This document shows positions 43,765 to 50,872 of a DNA stretch of 64,000 nt, piece by piece. Position 1 is the first letter of the stretch. Every line of letters begins with the position of its first letter. The position numbers and the translations under genes were made by a program. The DNA comes from an uncultured Clostridia bacterium (GTDB taxonomy: Bacteria; Bacillota; Clostridia; UBA1381): positions 62,001 to 126,000 of the forward strand of contig CANQIP010000001.1 in the NCBI GenBank assembly GCA_947623955.1, read 5' to 3'. The notes under the pieces were generated by a model. The model did not search any database and was not told the origin of the DNA. It saw only the letters and a list, made by a program, of their open reading frames with translations.

Positions 43765-44520
43765 TTATGTGTTACTCAAAGATACTATATACGATTCAAA
43801 TCCTCCACAATCGAACGGTTCGAGTTCCGTCGCGTCAAAGCCTCCGCCATCAAGAGGAGGACCGTCCTGTGCCACACCGAACCATCCACCGTCATATATA
43901 TGCAAGCCGATCAGTTCCCACAGCATACTGAATTGTTGTTCCGAGTCACGAAGATGTTCAAGATATTCTTCGAGCGTAACCGCACCTTCTGAGCCATCAT
44001 CCCATTTTCGGACACAGTCAGCGTCAATGCCGTCGAGTATGTCCTTGTTTTCATGCTCGTGCGCCTTTTCCTCGACCGGTTTAAAACGCTCGTCAAGCTC
44101 TTCTCTTGCAGCGGTTTCATCATCGATTCGTGTACCGAGTTTCGTATCACCGTCGATACGAGCGCGCCCTTCTTCGTTGATTCGAGTTCCTAACGCATCG
44201 TCATCGGCTTTCCTTGTCTCTGCCTCATCGTCAATACGCTTGCCAAGAGCAGTATCGGCGTCAGTTCGGGCAGTCGTCTCGTTCGTTATACGCGTCGAAA
44301 GAGCGGCGTCCGCTGAAGAACGATCGCTTACTTCCCGTTTCAGTCGTGTATCAAGATCGGTAAGCGACCGATCGTGACTTTCGTCCTTAGCAGTGCTGCG
44401 GTTTACTTCCGACTCGAGAGCGTCGTTTACGGCTCTAATTGAATCGTGCAGGGCGCTGCGCATATCTCGTCCGTATATGGCAGTTTTTATCGTATTTAGA
44501 AACGAAGTAATGTCAGCCAT
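43765..44520 (-). CDS. Coiled-coil tail fibre protein
   Basis: 251 aa from ATG 44520 (AGGAGG 9 nt upstream). After a short N-terminal domain, residues about 50-160 form a charged repeat with a period near 19 residues (DADTALGKRIDDEAETRK / DDDALGTRINEEGRAR / DGDTKLGTRIDDETAAR), a predicted trimeric coiled coil. The C-terminus is Gly/Asp/Phe-rich. A tail or baseplate fibre stalk is likely. Confidence 0.8.
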   Translation of the reverse strand: MADITSFLNTIKTAIYGRDMRSALHDSIRAVNDALESEVNRSTAKDESHDRSLTDLDTRLKREVSDRSSADAALSTRITNETTARTDADTALGKRIDDEAETRKADDDALGTRINEEGRARIDGDTKLGTRIDDETAAREELDERFKPVEEKAHEHENKDILDGIDADCVRKWDDGSEGAVTLEEYLEHLRDSEQQFSMLWELIGLHIYDGGWFGVAQDGPPLDGGGFDATELEPFDCGGFESYIVSLSNT

Positions 44521-44917
44521 TTTGATTTTCCTCCTCGTTTTCGGTGAGCATCCAGTCATTTTCGAGGATTTCTTCACCGCTTAATTCGCCCATGACGTCT
44601 CGGTAGTTGAGTGTCATTATACGGATTTCGTTCGTAACCGCCCCTATCGGCTTTAATTCACGCATAAATTCATCGAATCGCGGGGAATCGGGCTTTACCG
44701 ATATGGTGCCTAAGTCTTTCCCATTGGTCCCGATGTCCGGCTCTCCGTACTTTTCGATAAGTTTATGCCTAAAGTCGAAATATTCGGTTAGAGCATCGCT
44801 GATTATCCGCGTATTGCGCGCGGCAACATAGCCGATTTTGTCACATCGTTTAAGCAGCGGTTTGAGTCCGCTTAACCTGTACTCCCACTCGGTGTTTTCC
44901 AGTTTTACATTCTTCAT
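44513..44917 (-). CDS. Phage protein, DUF1617-like
   Basis: 134 aa from ATG 44917 (GGAGG 8 nt upstream). Largely helical (LKPLLKRCDKIGYVAARNTRII, YFDFRHKLIEKYGEPD). It resembles small DUF1617-type proteins found between tail tip and fibres in Firmicutes phages, but the match is by style only. It overlaps the next gene by 8 nt. Confidence 0.65.
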   Translation of the reverse strand: MKNVKLENTEWEYRLSGLKPLLKRCDKIGYVAARNTRIISDALTEYFDFRHKLIEKYGEPDIGTNGKDLGTISVKPDSPRFDEFMRELKPIGAVTNEIRIMTLNYRDVMGELSGEEILENDWMLTENEEENQNG

Positions 44918-45160
44918 AGACTTCACCTCCTGAACATTTTGGCATGAAATGATGTATCTTAAAAAGAGAAAACAGCTGAATATGAACGGAAAGAGGGACA
45001 CTACGGTGATGGGGTAAAGACGGGGTAACCAATATGCCGCGTCAAGTGAAGACGATTTTTAAGTCACCATAATCCAAACCGTTCGATTCGTCCTTTCGAG
45101 CGGTTTTCTCTTTTCCGCTCATGTTCAGCGGTTTTCTCCTTATAAAGTATTTACTGCACG

Positions 45161-45191
45161 AAAAAAGAGCCCTAATTCAAGAGCTCTTAGC
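45161..45191 (-). terminator. Terminator of small membrane-protein unit A
   Basis: Minus-strand AAGAGCTCTTGAATTAGGGCTCTTTTTT. The 243 bp from here to the next gene (44918-45160) contain a further hairpin (around 45076-45106) and no convincing gene. Confidence 0.75.
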
Positions 45192-45204
45192 GGTACTTAA
45201 TATT

Positions 45205-45519
45205 TCATTGTTTTGCCGAACACTTTGCAACACAATTACAAATCACAATGGAGCATATAACGAGTGTTGCCGCACCAACTGTAATGTAGACAATTCTCTG
45301 TCTCTGTCTTTGTCTTTGTCTTTTGTTGTATTCATTGAGTGCTTGCTCACATCGTTCATCAGAAATATCGGTGTTACAGATAATCTTTACAAAGTTATCA
45401 TCTGCGTTTCTTATATTGGAGCATATTTCGGCACAAATATTACTTGCCGCCTCTGCGACCGAACCGATATATGTCTCGTTTTCTTTCTTTGCAACCGCGA
45501 TCATTTTATCCTTTGACAT
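45205..45519 (-). CDS. Small single-pass membrane protein, moron unit A
   Basis: 104 aa from ATG 45519, GGAGG 7 nt upstream. Soluble N-terminus, then an Arg/Gln repeat (KRQRQRQRQRIVY) and one C-terminal membrane helix (VGAATLVICSIVICNCVA) ending in Cys/Lys, i.e. a tail-anchored layout. The frame extends upstream to ATG 45630, also with a ribosome site. That extension contains a consensus promoter at 45544-45572, so I prefer the internal start. No family recognised. Confidence 0.6.
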   Translation of the reverse strand: MSKDKMIAVAKKENETYIGSVAEAASNICAEICSNIRNADDNFVKIICNTDISDERCEQALNEYNKRQRQRQRQRIVYITVGAATLVICSIVICNCVAKCSAKQ

Positions 45520-45543
45520 ATTAACACCTCCGTATACGTCCAG

Positions 45544-45586
45544 ATTATACCACGGAAGATGTATGCTGTCAAGTTCAAACGATACT
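45544..45586 (-). promoter_or_regulatory. Consensus promoter of unit A with upstream element
   Basis: Minus strand TTGACA (45567-45572), 17-nt spacer, TATAAT (45544-45549). GGAGG follows the -10 after 12 nt. The element CAAACGATACT (plus orientation, 45576-45586) lies 3 bp beyond the -35, exactly as in unit B. Confidence 0.8.
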
Positions 45587-45652
45587 CTGTTCGGGAGTAA
45601 CATCCTCAATTTCTCTCTCCAGTTAGCCATTTTCTTATCTCCTTTCATACAT

Positions 45653-45678
45653 AAAAAGAGCCCTTGTTAGGACTCCTT
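45653..45678 (-). terminator. Terminator of unit B
   Basis: Minus-strand AAGGAGTCCTAACAAGGGCTCTTTTT hairpin just past the unit B stop. Confidence 0.7.
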
Positions 45679-45696
45679 ATAGCTGATTTTATTTAG

Positions 45697-46056
45697 TTAT
45701 GCAGCCTTTTTAGCGTTATAAATTCCGTAACAGGCGATTCCGGATGATAACGCCGCAACGCCTAAAATAACAACTGTGATATATGGCGCTAACCTTATTA
45801 TGGTATCTTGACGAGCCATAAATCTCGCCTGACGATAATCCATCGACTTGTTGATCGCGGCAAGCGCCGCTGCACGGTCTTCGGGCGAAATCCCGTCAAT
45901 TTGTGCAATACTCGAAAGCTCCTTGAATTCTTCACGCTGAGTTGTTTCCGGCTCGCTGATTACAGCCTTTATGGTTGTTGATAATTCGCCGGCAGTCGTA
46001 ATGACCGCATCGGCTGTGCTGGTCTGTTTCTTTATAAGTTCATTTTTCTTACCCAT
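45697..46056 (-). CDS. Small single-pass membrane protein, moron unit B
   Basis: 119 aa from ATG 46056 with GGAGG upstream. Helical, Thr/Glu-rich N-terminal domain and one C-terminal membrane helix (YITVVILGVAALSSGIACYG) followed by KKAA. Same topology as unit A but no clear sequence identity in the body. The longer frame to ATG 46164 would run through its promoter (46081-46109). Function unknown; superinfection exclusion or toxin-like action are only guesses. Confidence 0.6.
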   Translation of the reverse strand: MGKKNELIKKQTSTADAVITTAGELSTTIKAVISEPETTQREEFKELSSIAQIDGISPEDRAAALAAINKSMDYRQARFMARQDTIIRLAPYITVVILGVAALSSGIACYGIYNAKKAA

Positions 46057-46070
46057 AAAAGCACCTCCTT

Positions 46071-46123
46071 CTATACTAACAGTATAGTGCGGTTCTTCGA
46101 CGTTGTCAACCCCAAGCGATACT
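46071..46123 (-). promoter_or_regulatory. Consensus promoter of unit B with perfect dyad on the -10
   Basis: Minus strand TTGACA (46104-46109), 17-nt spacer, TATACT (46081-46086). CTATACTAACAGTATAG (46071-46087) is a perfect 7-3-7 palindrome covering the -10 and probable start point, a likely repressor site. CAAGCGATACT (46113-46123) lies 3 bp beyond the -35, matching unit A. Confidence 0.8.
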
Positions 46124-46180
46124 TTCTTTGGCATAAGAAATGATAATAACCTCTTTGCTTTCATATTTATCTCCTTTCTA

Positions 46181-46212
46181 AAAACAAAAGAGTCCTTGAA
46201 ATTAGGACTCTT
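46181..46212 (-). terminator. Terminator overlapping the end of the 49-aa gene
   Basis: Minus-strand GAGTCCTAATTTCAAGGACTC followed by TTTTGTTTTT. The stem starts in the last two codons. Confidence 0.8.
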
Positions 46213-46351
46213 CCTTTGATTGGTTTTTGGATAACGAGTTTATCCTATTTAAGTTTTCTATCATTATACGTTCCGCACGCTTTAAGTATAAGTATATACC
46301 CACTGCACTCGTGAACGCTCCTAATAAAAACGCTAATATAATCTCCGCCAT
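46202..46351 (-). CDS. Tiny membrane protein (49 aa) downstream of the XRE regulator
   Basis: ATG 46351, AAGGAG 9 nt upstream. One N-terminal helix (EIILAFLLGAFTSAVGIYLYL), then a basic/polar tail ending KEES. It lies 35 bp after the XRE gene and shares with the 47359-47553 gene both the preceding spacer (AAAATCACATTTCC TTTTATGAAAGGAG) and the last codons plus terminator. Function unknown. Confidence 0.65.
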   Translation of the reverse strand: MAEIILAFLLGAFTSAVGIYLYLKRAERIMIENLNRINSLSKNQSKEES

Positions 46352-46386
46352 CTAAATCCTCTCCTTTCATAAAAGGAAATGTGATT

Positions 46387-46842
46387 TTAGCGTGACTTAA
46401 ATTCTTTTTCCGTCCAGAATTTTAAGGATTCAACATTTTTTGATACACTCCGCAATTCTTCTTGAATCTTTAGAAAATCCCGAATCTCATGTTCATCTAC
46501 AACACCATCCGAACTTATTTCAATTAACCGCTCCTGCTTTTTTTGCATAGAATTGAGTGATGCTATCATTGATAATACAATCTTTTCCAACTCGGTCTTA
46601 TCCACAGGCGATGCGTAGCGCATACCTATAGGGCATTCCTGCGTACAATACGAATTACATATCATCGGCTCATTATAAACTTCCGATAAGAGTAATACTT
46701 CTTCCGGATGAATAGGGAATTTGCCGTTTTCTATTCTTTCCAGTCTTGCCGGGTCAAGAGCGCTCCCTCTTTCAGATATAATATCGCATACGTGTTCTCT
46801 GGTTAAGCCTTTATCTTTTCTTAAGGATTTGAAAATGTTCAT
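46387..46842 (-). CDS. XRE-family HTH regulator with Cys-rich CPIG motif
   Basis: 151 aa. N-terminal Cro/CI-type HTH (FKSLRKDKGLTREHVCDII...LERIENGK), then the segment CNSYCTQECPIGMRY and a helical C-terminus (SMIASLNSMQKKQERLIEI). The Cys/ECPIG motif recurs in clostridial phage-type regulators and could bind a metal. Promoter TTTACA-17-TATAAT at 46883-46911. Divergent from the 47037 gene, with direct repeats between them. Probably the local switch of the cassette. Confidence 0.8.
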   Translation of the reverse strand: MNIFKSLRKDKGLTREHVCDIISERGSALDPARLERIENGKFPIHPEEVLLLSEVYNEPMICNSYCTQECPIGMRYASPVDKTELEKIVLSMIASLNSMQKKQERLIEISSDGVVDEHEIRDFLKIQEELRSVSKNVESLKFWTEKEFKSR

Positions 46843-46882
46843 GACTTGCGCGTATCCTCCACTTTAGTGCTTGATACTAACG

Positions 46883-46988
46883 ATTATACCATACCGTAAA
46901 TGCTTTGTAAAGATATGGCATTAGCATTTTGCACTTATTGTGAAAAACATCGCTTCATTTTGCACTTATTGCTATGGAGTATTACAAT
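46883..46988. promoter_or_regulatory. Divergent promoter region with 16-bp direct repeats
   Basis: Minus-strand promoter TTTACA (46906-46911)-17-TATAAT (46883-46888) for the XRE gene. Plus-strand promoter TTGCAC (46960-46965)-17-TACAAT (46983-46988) for the small gene. CATTTTGCACTTATTG occurs at 46925-46940 and 46956-46971, the second covering the plus -35: candidate XRE operators. Confidence 0.65.
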
Positions 46989-47036
46989 ATAATGGTATAT
47001 ACTCATATTAACCTAAAAGAGAAAGGAGGAATAAAA

Positions 47037-47237
47037 ATGAGAAAAGGTAATTACTCAGTAGAAGCCATAGTGTTAAAAGGTTCCTACAAAGCTGCTAAAG
47101 CAATCGCTAATCGAATAAAAGACGGTAAATTGAAAGTCAATTTATTTAAATCATCAATACATATTGTTGATAAAGATTATGGAACTATCACTTTAAACAT
47201 TAGCAGATTATTAAAAGCTTTGTGTGAACCCTCTTAA
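47037..47237 (+). CDS. Small basic protein divergent from the XRE regulator (66 aa)
   Basis: The only plus-strand gene in the prophage part. ATG 47037 with AAAGGAGG upstream. Lys-rich (SVEAIVLKGSYKAAKAIANR, DGKLKVNLFK), with a strand-rich second half. No family recognised. As the divergent partner of a Cro/CI-type gene it may be its antagonist or target. Confidence 0.62.
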   Translation: MRKGNYSVEAIVLKGSYKAAKAIANRIKDGKLKVNLFKSSIHIVDKDYGTITLNISRLLKALCEPS

Positions 47238-47278
47238 ACCTCATTTTTGTTTCTTTCATTCTCCTTTCAAAAAATATA

Positions 47279-47314
47279 GAAGCCCGTAACCGATATTCAA
47301 GTGTTGCGGGCTTC
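47279..47314 (-). terminator. Hairpin terminator
   Basis: A 12-bp GAAGCCCGTAAC/GTTGCGGGCTTC stem. On the minus strand it is followed by TATATTTTTT. It insulates the small plus-strand gene from minus-strand transcription. Confidence 0.6.
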
Positions 47315-47344
47315 GCTTTATATAATACACCTTATTCGAAAAGT

Positions 47345-47370
47345 AAAAGAGTCCATGTTTAGGACTCTTC
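47345..47370 (-). terminator. Terminator overlapping the end of the 64-aa gene
   Basis: Minus-strand GAAGAGTCCTAAACATGGACTCTTTTAC. It uses the same GAAGAGTCCTAA end as the 46202 gene. Confidence 0.75.
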
Positions 47371-47553
47371 TTCGAAATCATCATATGAATTTCCAACTCG
47401 TCGATTTCCCGCTCCGATGCCTACTTTGATTTTACCGTCTTTTCCGCCTATAGTTAATGTAGGATGTGCAAGTATTCCTATCCAATAACAAGCTGTTGCG
47501 ATAAACCACATAGAAATAGTTATTGCTTTACGACGAATTATTTTTTCTTTCAC
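47359..47553 (-). CDS. Small membrane protein (64 aa) downstream of the stalk protein
   Basis: GTG 47553 with AGGAG 10 nt upstream. A basic N-terminus (KEKIIRRKAITIS) precedes a membrane helix (MWFIATACYWIGILAH) and a Gly-rich then acidic tail ending FEEES. The spacer before it and its last codons plus terminator are copies of those around the 49-aa gene. Function unknown. Confidence 0.6.
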   Translation of the reverse strand: MKEKIIRRKAITISMWFIATACYWIGILAHPTLTIGGKDGKIKVGIGAGNRRVGNSYDDFEEES

Positions 47554-47596
47554 ATGAATCACACTCCTTTCATAAAAGGAAATGTGATTTTCGCGT

Positions 47597-48184
47597 TTAG
47601 TACACAGTGGGACCGGGAATGGGCGCAGAAGGAACGGCTATACCAAATAAATCGTCACCTTCTTCGACTCTTTTTATGGAAATATTCTCATCTGTATCAT
47701 TGGTGCTCAACCTAACCGATTGTGTAGCCTCATCGTAATCTACTCCGAAATCGAATTTTTCACCGAGTTCACGAAGTTTAAAATAATTATTTCCGTCGAT
47801 GTTATAAGCTGCCATTTCTATTTCAACTCCATCCTTAATGATTTTAGAGCTTGTCGCCGACGTTTCCTTCATGTCTGAACCAACTGCCGTCATTTCTCCG
47901 CCAACCGGTGTATAAGACTGTCTGCTCGTCAAAACTATAGAATCAAGGGCGCCATTATAAGTAACATCAAACTGCTTTTCAGTTCCGTTCAGCATATAAG
48001 CTATATCACGGAGCTTAAAATAGTTGTATCCGTCGATATTATAAGTAGTAACTTTTACTTCTGTGCCATCCACCAAAATGATTGATGCGGTCGGAGTCGC
48101 GTTAATCGCAAATGTAGTAACAGTTGGAACTGCCATAAGCATAATTGCTGTCATAAACGCAAACATTTTTTTCATAATAATCAC
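47597..48184 (-). CDS. Secreted copper-amine-oxidase-like stalk-domain protein
   Basis: 195 aa. Signal peptide about 1-25, then two related stalk halves: VDGTEVKVTTYNIDGYNYFKL and KDGVEIEMAAYNIDGNNYFKL, each followed by RDIAYML/RELGEKF. Such domains are common on clostridial surfaces and are not expected in a phage tail operon. Likely a lysogenic-conversion gene. Own promoter upstream. Confidence 0.8.
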   Translation of the reverse strand: MIIMKKMFAFMTAIMLMAVPTVTTFAINATPTASIILVDGTEVKVTTYNIDGYNYFKLRDIAYMLNGTEKQFDVTYNGALDSIVLTSRQSYTPVGGEMTAVGSDMKETSATSSKIIKDGVEIEMAAYNIDGNNYFKLRELGEKFDFGVDYDEATQSVRLSTNDTDENISIKRVEEGDDLFGIAVPSAPIPGPTVY

Positions 48185-48204
48185 TCCTTTATCTAATTAA
48201 TTTT

Positions 48205-48233
48205 ATTATATCACAAATGATATGTTAATACAA
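48205..48233 (-). promoter_or_regulatory. Promoter of the stalk-protein gene with overlapping palindrome
   Basis: Minus strand TTGTAT (48228-48233), 17-nt spacer, TATAAT (48205-48210). ATATCACAAATGATAT (48208-48223) is a 6-4-6 palindrome touching the -10. Confidence 0.6.
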
Positions 48234-48244
48234 GACAGAATTTC

Positions 48245-50869
48245 TTAAGAATAAGAAACTATAAACCCTTTTTTTATCATTACGCGTCTGACCATACTCG
48301 TATCGATGGTTCCATCCGATTTTATAGAACCGGACGACAACAATATACAATCACCGATAATACCATTAATGACACCTACTGTATCAGAATCTATCCAAGC
48401 ATTAACTAAGTTAAATCCGCTCAAATCAGTATTACCGTGTATGGTAAGTGTATCCTTTTTATATATATCGTGCGTTTTGGTTGAGTACACCAATAAAGCC
48501 TTATATGTATCACTTGTTTTGTTCTCTTTCGCCGCCCAAACAATAGCCGATGCATCCGGTTCAAGTCTGATAGCAAGATTTTTTAAATCTGAATCCTCTT
48601 TCCACTCTGAGGTTCCTATATAACCCACATTGGTCAGAACTCCCGAAATAGTATCTTTCAAATGGAGTCCCCATCCGTCAAGAGTCATCTTATCGTTATG
48701 AATGTCGCTTGCTGTGATTGTAAATCCACCGATATTACCCTTTTCAGCATGAAGATTACCGCTATCATCAACGTAAAAAGCACTGTCCCAGAATCTATCA
48801 GATGCTTTCGAACTCGTAGTACCGAGTGAAATCGAGCCGTTTCTTATCATAAGACTTCCGCCTTCACAGTATTCAGTCTTTGTCACATAATACTCTTTGC
48901 CTTTTTCATCTTCATACCTTTTATCGTATGTTACATCGCATCCCTTATAGTTCAGGTTCCATATAACGTTTCCGTCTTGTGATACAAGTACGCCCGTCCT
49001 TACCCTGTCGGCGCTCATATGCCCGACAGTTATACGGTTCGCTACGATTTGCCCGTCCATGGTCATTCCGACATTCAGGCTGTATTTGTTCAGCCAATTC
49101 CCTATCACATCGTCTTTTTCGGGAGGGTCGGGGTTTTCTGTCTCATGTCCGTCATCGTCCACATACTTCGTATAATGTCCGAGACCGTTCGCGTTCCATA
49201 TCCAGAAATGGTCGGAATGTTTATAGTCTCTGCCCGATGATACCACAAGTGCCTCGGAATGTCTGCCACCTTCCGTATCGGTTACGTAAGTAACATAGCC
49301 GTTCGTTTTCTCGCGCAGGATTTTATCCGCGTCCGAACGAGCTTGTAAAAGTACGGAAGACTGCGGCGACTGGAGCTCTGCCGTAACCGAGCTTATAGCC
49401 CCCGACAGCAACGATGTCTGCTTTGGAGTAAATGACACCGTCTTTTGAAGCGTGTATTTCGCGCTCTCCGGTTTGTCAAGCTCTATGCTCAGTTCCATAA
49501 CCGTAAACAGCGTATTCATACCGTGAGGGTACGATATACACCGCATACGGTCAAGAATTTTTACCGGCTCTGCGTATTCGGACAAATATCTCAAGTCCAC
49601 AGCCGAAATCTCAAGCACCATCTTGTCAAACTGCTGCTCCTGTATATAATCGCGGACATTTTTGATGAGCTCGATAGAGTCCACAGCGTCGCTGAAATCG
49701 ACAACCTGTTCCGAATGACCGTAAATATCTTTAAGACAGTAAAGCTCGCCTTGCTCGTTTGACAGATAGACAACAGCGTATGCTCCGTCCGTCTCTATTT
49801 TGGACACAACAACTCCATTTTGATTTTCCGAGTAATCGAGAAATTCAACAACAATTTTCTTTATTTTGTTGTCCTCGGTAAATTCGTTTTGGTTCGTATC
49901 AACGCGAATTGTTACCTTGCCGTCCACCGTTTCGAGCGGGATATAGCCGTTATTATCCTTCTTGTATTTGTATACGGGATTTCCTTCCTCATCATGTTCT
50001 ATGTCGTAAACATATATGAGGTTATTGTTCTCATCATGCTCGAGATTACCCGCCTTGTCTCGGAGATAATGTCCCCATTCGCTTTCTTCGAGCATATCCT
50101 CGTAAGGTATGTCCGAAAGGGTCACGTACTTGTTAAACGCGTCCGAATTTTCGTCCGCCTCGGTTTCAAGCTGCATTCCGCGCGGTATCAGAACCGTTGC
50201 TAATTCGCTTAAGTCCCAGTTCTTAGTAAAATCAAGAAGATTTGTGCCAAATCGTATCGTTTGAGTGTTTTCGCTAAGCTCGGCATCTTCCTTAACAAAA
50301 CCTATGTACTTCTTGCCGTTAATCTTCTCGATCCGTATATGACACTGGAATCGCTCGATAATGTTTTTATTTATACAATCAAGTGTTGTTTCGTAATCGG
50401 TAACGATTTCCGGCAGAATTTCGTCGTAATTGTATATGCGCGTTTCTCCGATATGGAATTTATACCTTTCGTTATCAAACCGCTTGTTGTGCTCGTCCAA
50501 GACAGCCTCAAGAAATTTCCCGACGGTTATTCCTTCCTCATGCTCATCGTCGAAGTATTTGTGCTGCGGTTGGATAGTGTCATTCAGATACGCGAGCTCG
50601 CCCTCGCAGGTCAGGACGCGGTTTTTCCAGAAGTCCAGCTTCTCGGATATAATACGTCCCGACCATACCTCAACATTATCGCGGTACACCACTATTTCCG
50701 AGGTGCGCCGCTCCAGTATGTCATATCCGGCGTTTCCTGAGGGAAGTGTTATTTCAAGCGAACCGGCGGAATTGTCGCCTATGGTAAGCTTCGGGCTTGC
50801 TGCTTTTCGGCTTTCGGTTGGAGACACGTCACTGTAAATTACAATGCCGTCGCCTTTTATGCTGTACAT
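48245..50869 (-). CDS. Phage tail tip protein (Tal/prophage endopeptidase-tail type)
   Basis: 874 aa. N-terminal gp27-like hub domains (SLEITLPSGNAGYDILERRTSEI, VWSGRIISEKLDFW), middle PRGMQLE region, then a long C-terminal extension with short fibre-like repeats (GNIGGFTITASDIH, LTIHGNTDLSGFNL). It directly follows Dit, the standard order Tmp-Dit-Tal. It probably forms the tail tip hub; no peptidase residues identified. Confidence 0.87.
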   Translation of the reverse strand: MYSIKGDGIVIYSDVSPTESRKAASPKLTIGDNSAGSLEITLPSGNAGYDILERRTSEIVVYRDNVEVWSGRIISEKLDFWKNRVLTCEGELAYLNDTIQPQHKYFDDEHEEGITVGKFLEAVLDEHNKRFDNERYKFHIGETRIYNYDEILPEIVTDYETTLDCINKNIIERFQCHIRIEKINGKKYIGFVKEDAELSENTQTIRFGTNLLDFTKNWDLSELATVLIPRGMQLETEADENSDAFNKYVTLSDIPYEDMLEESEWGHYLRDKAGNLEHDENNNLIYVYDIEHDEEGNPVYKYKKDNNGYIPLETVDGKVTIRVDTNQNEFTEDNKIKKIVVEFLDYSENQNGVVVSKIETDGAYAVVYLSNEQGELYCLKDIYGHSEQVVDFSDAVDSIELIKNVRDYIQEQQFDKMVLEISAVDLRYLSEYAEPVKILDRMRCISYPHGMNTLFTVMELSIELDKPESAKYTLQKTVSFTPKQTSLLSGAISSVTAELQSPQSSVLLQARSDADKILREKTNGYVTYVTDTEGGRHSEALVVSSGRDYKHSDHFWIWNANGLGHYTKYVDDDGHETENPDPPEKDDVIGNWLNKYSLNVGMTMDGQIVANRITVGHMSADRVRTGVLVSQDGNVIWNLNYKGCDVTYDKRYEDEKGKEYYVTKTEYCEGGSLMIRNGSISLGTTSSKASDRFWDSAFYVDDSGNLHAEKGNIGGFTITASDIHNDKMTLDGWGLHLKDTISGVLTNVGYIGTSEWKEDSDLKNLAIRLEPDASAIVWAAKENKTSDTYKALLVYSTKTHDIYKKDTLTIHGNTDLSGFNLVNAWIDSDTVGVINGIIGDCILLSSGSIKSDGTIDTSMVRRVMIKKGFIVSYS

Positions 50870-50872
50870 GTC

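Noticed and set aside
45001-45160. Tiny ORF (26 codons, about 45043-45123, minus) after unit A's terminator
   Set aside because: Ribosome site too far from the ATG and no similarity or conservation visible.
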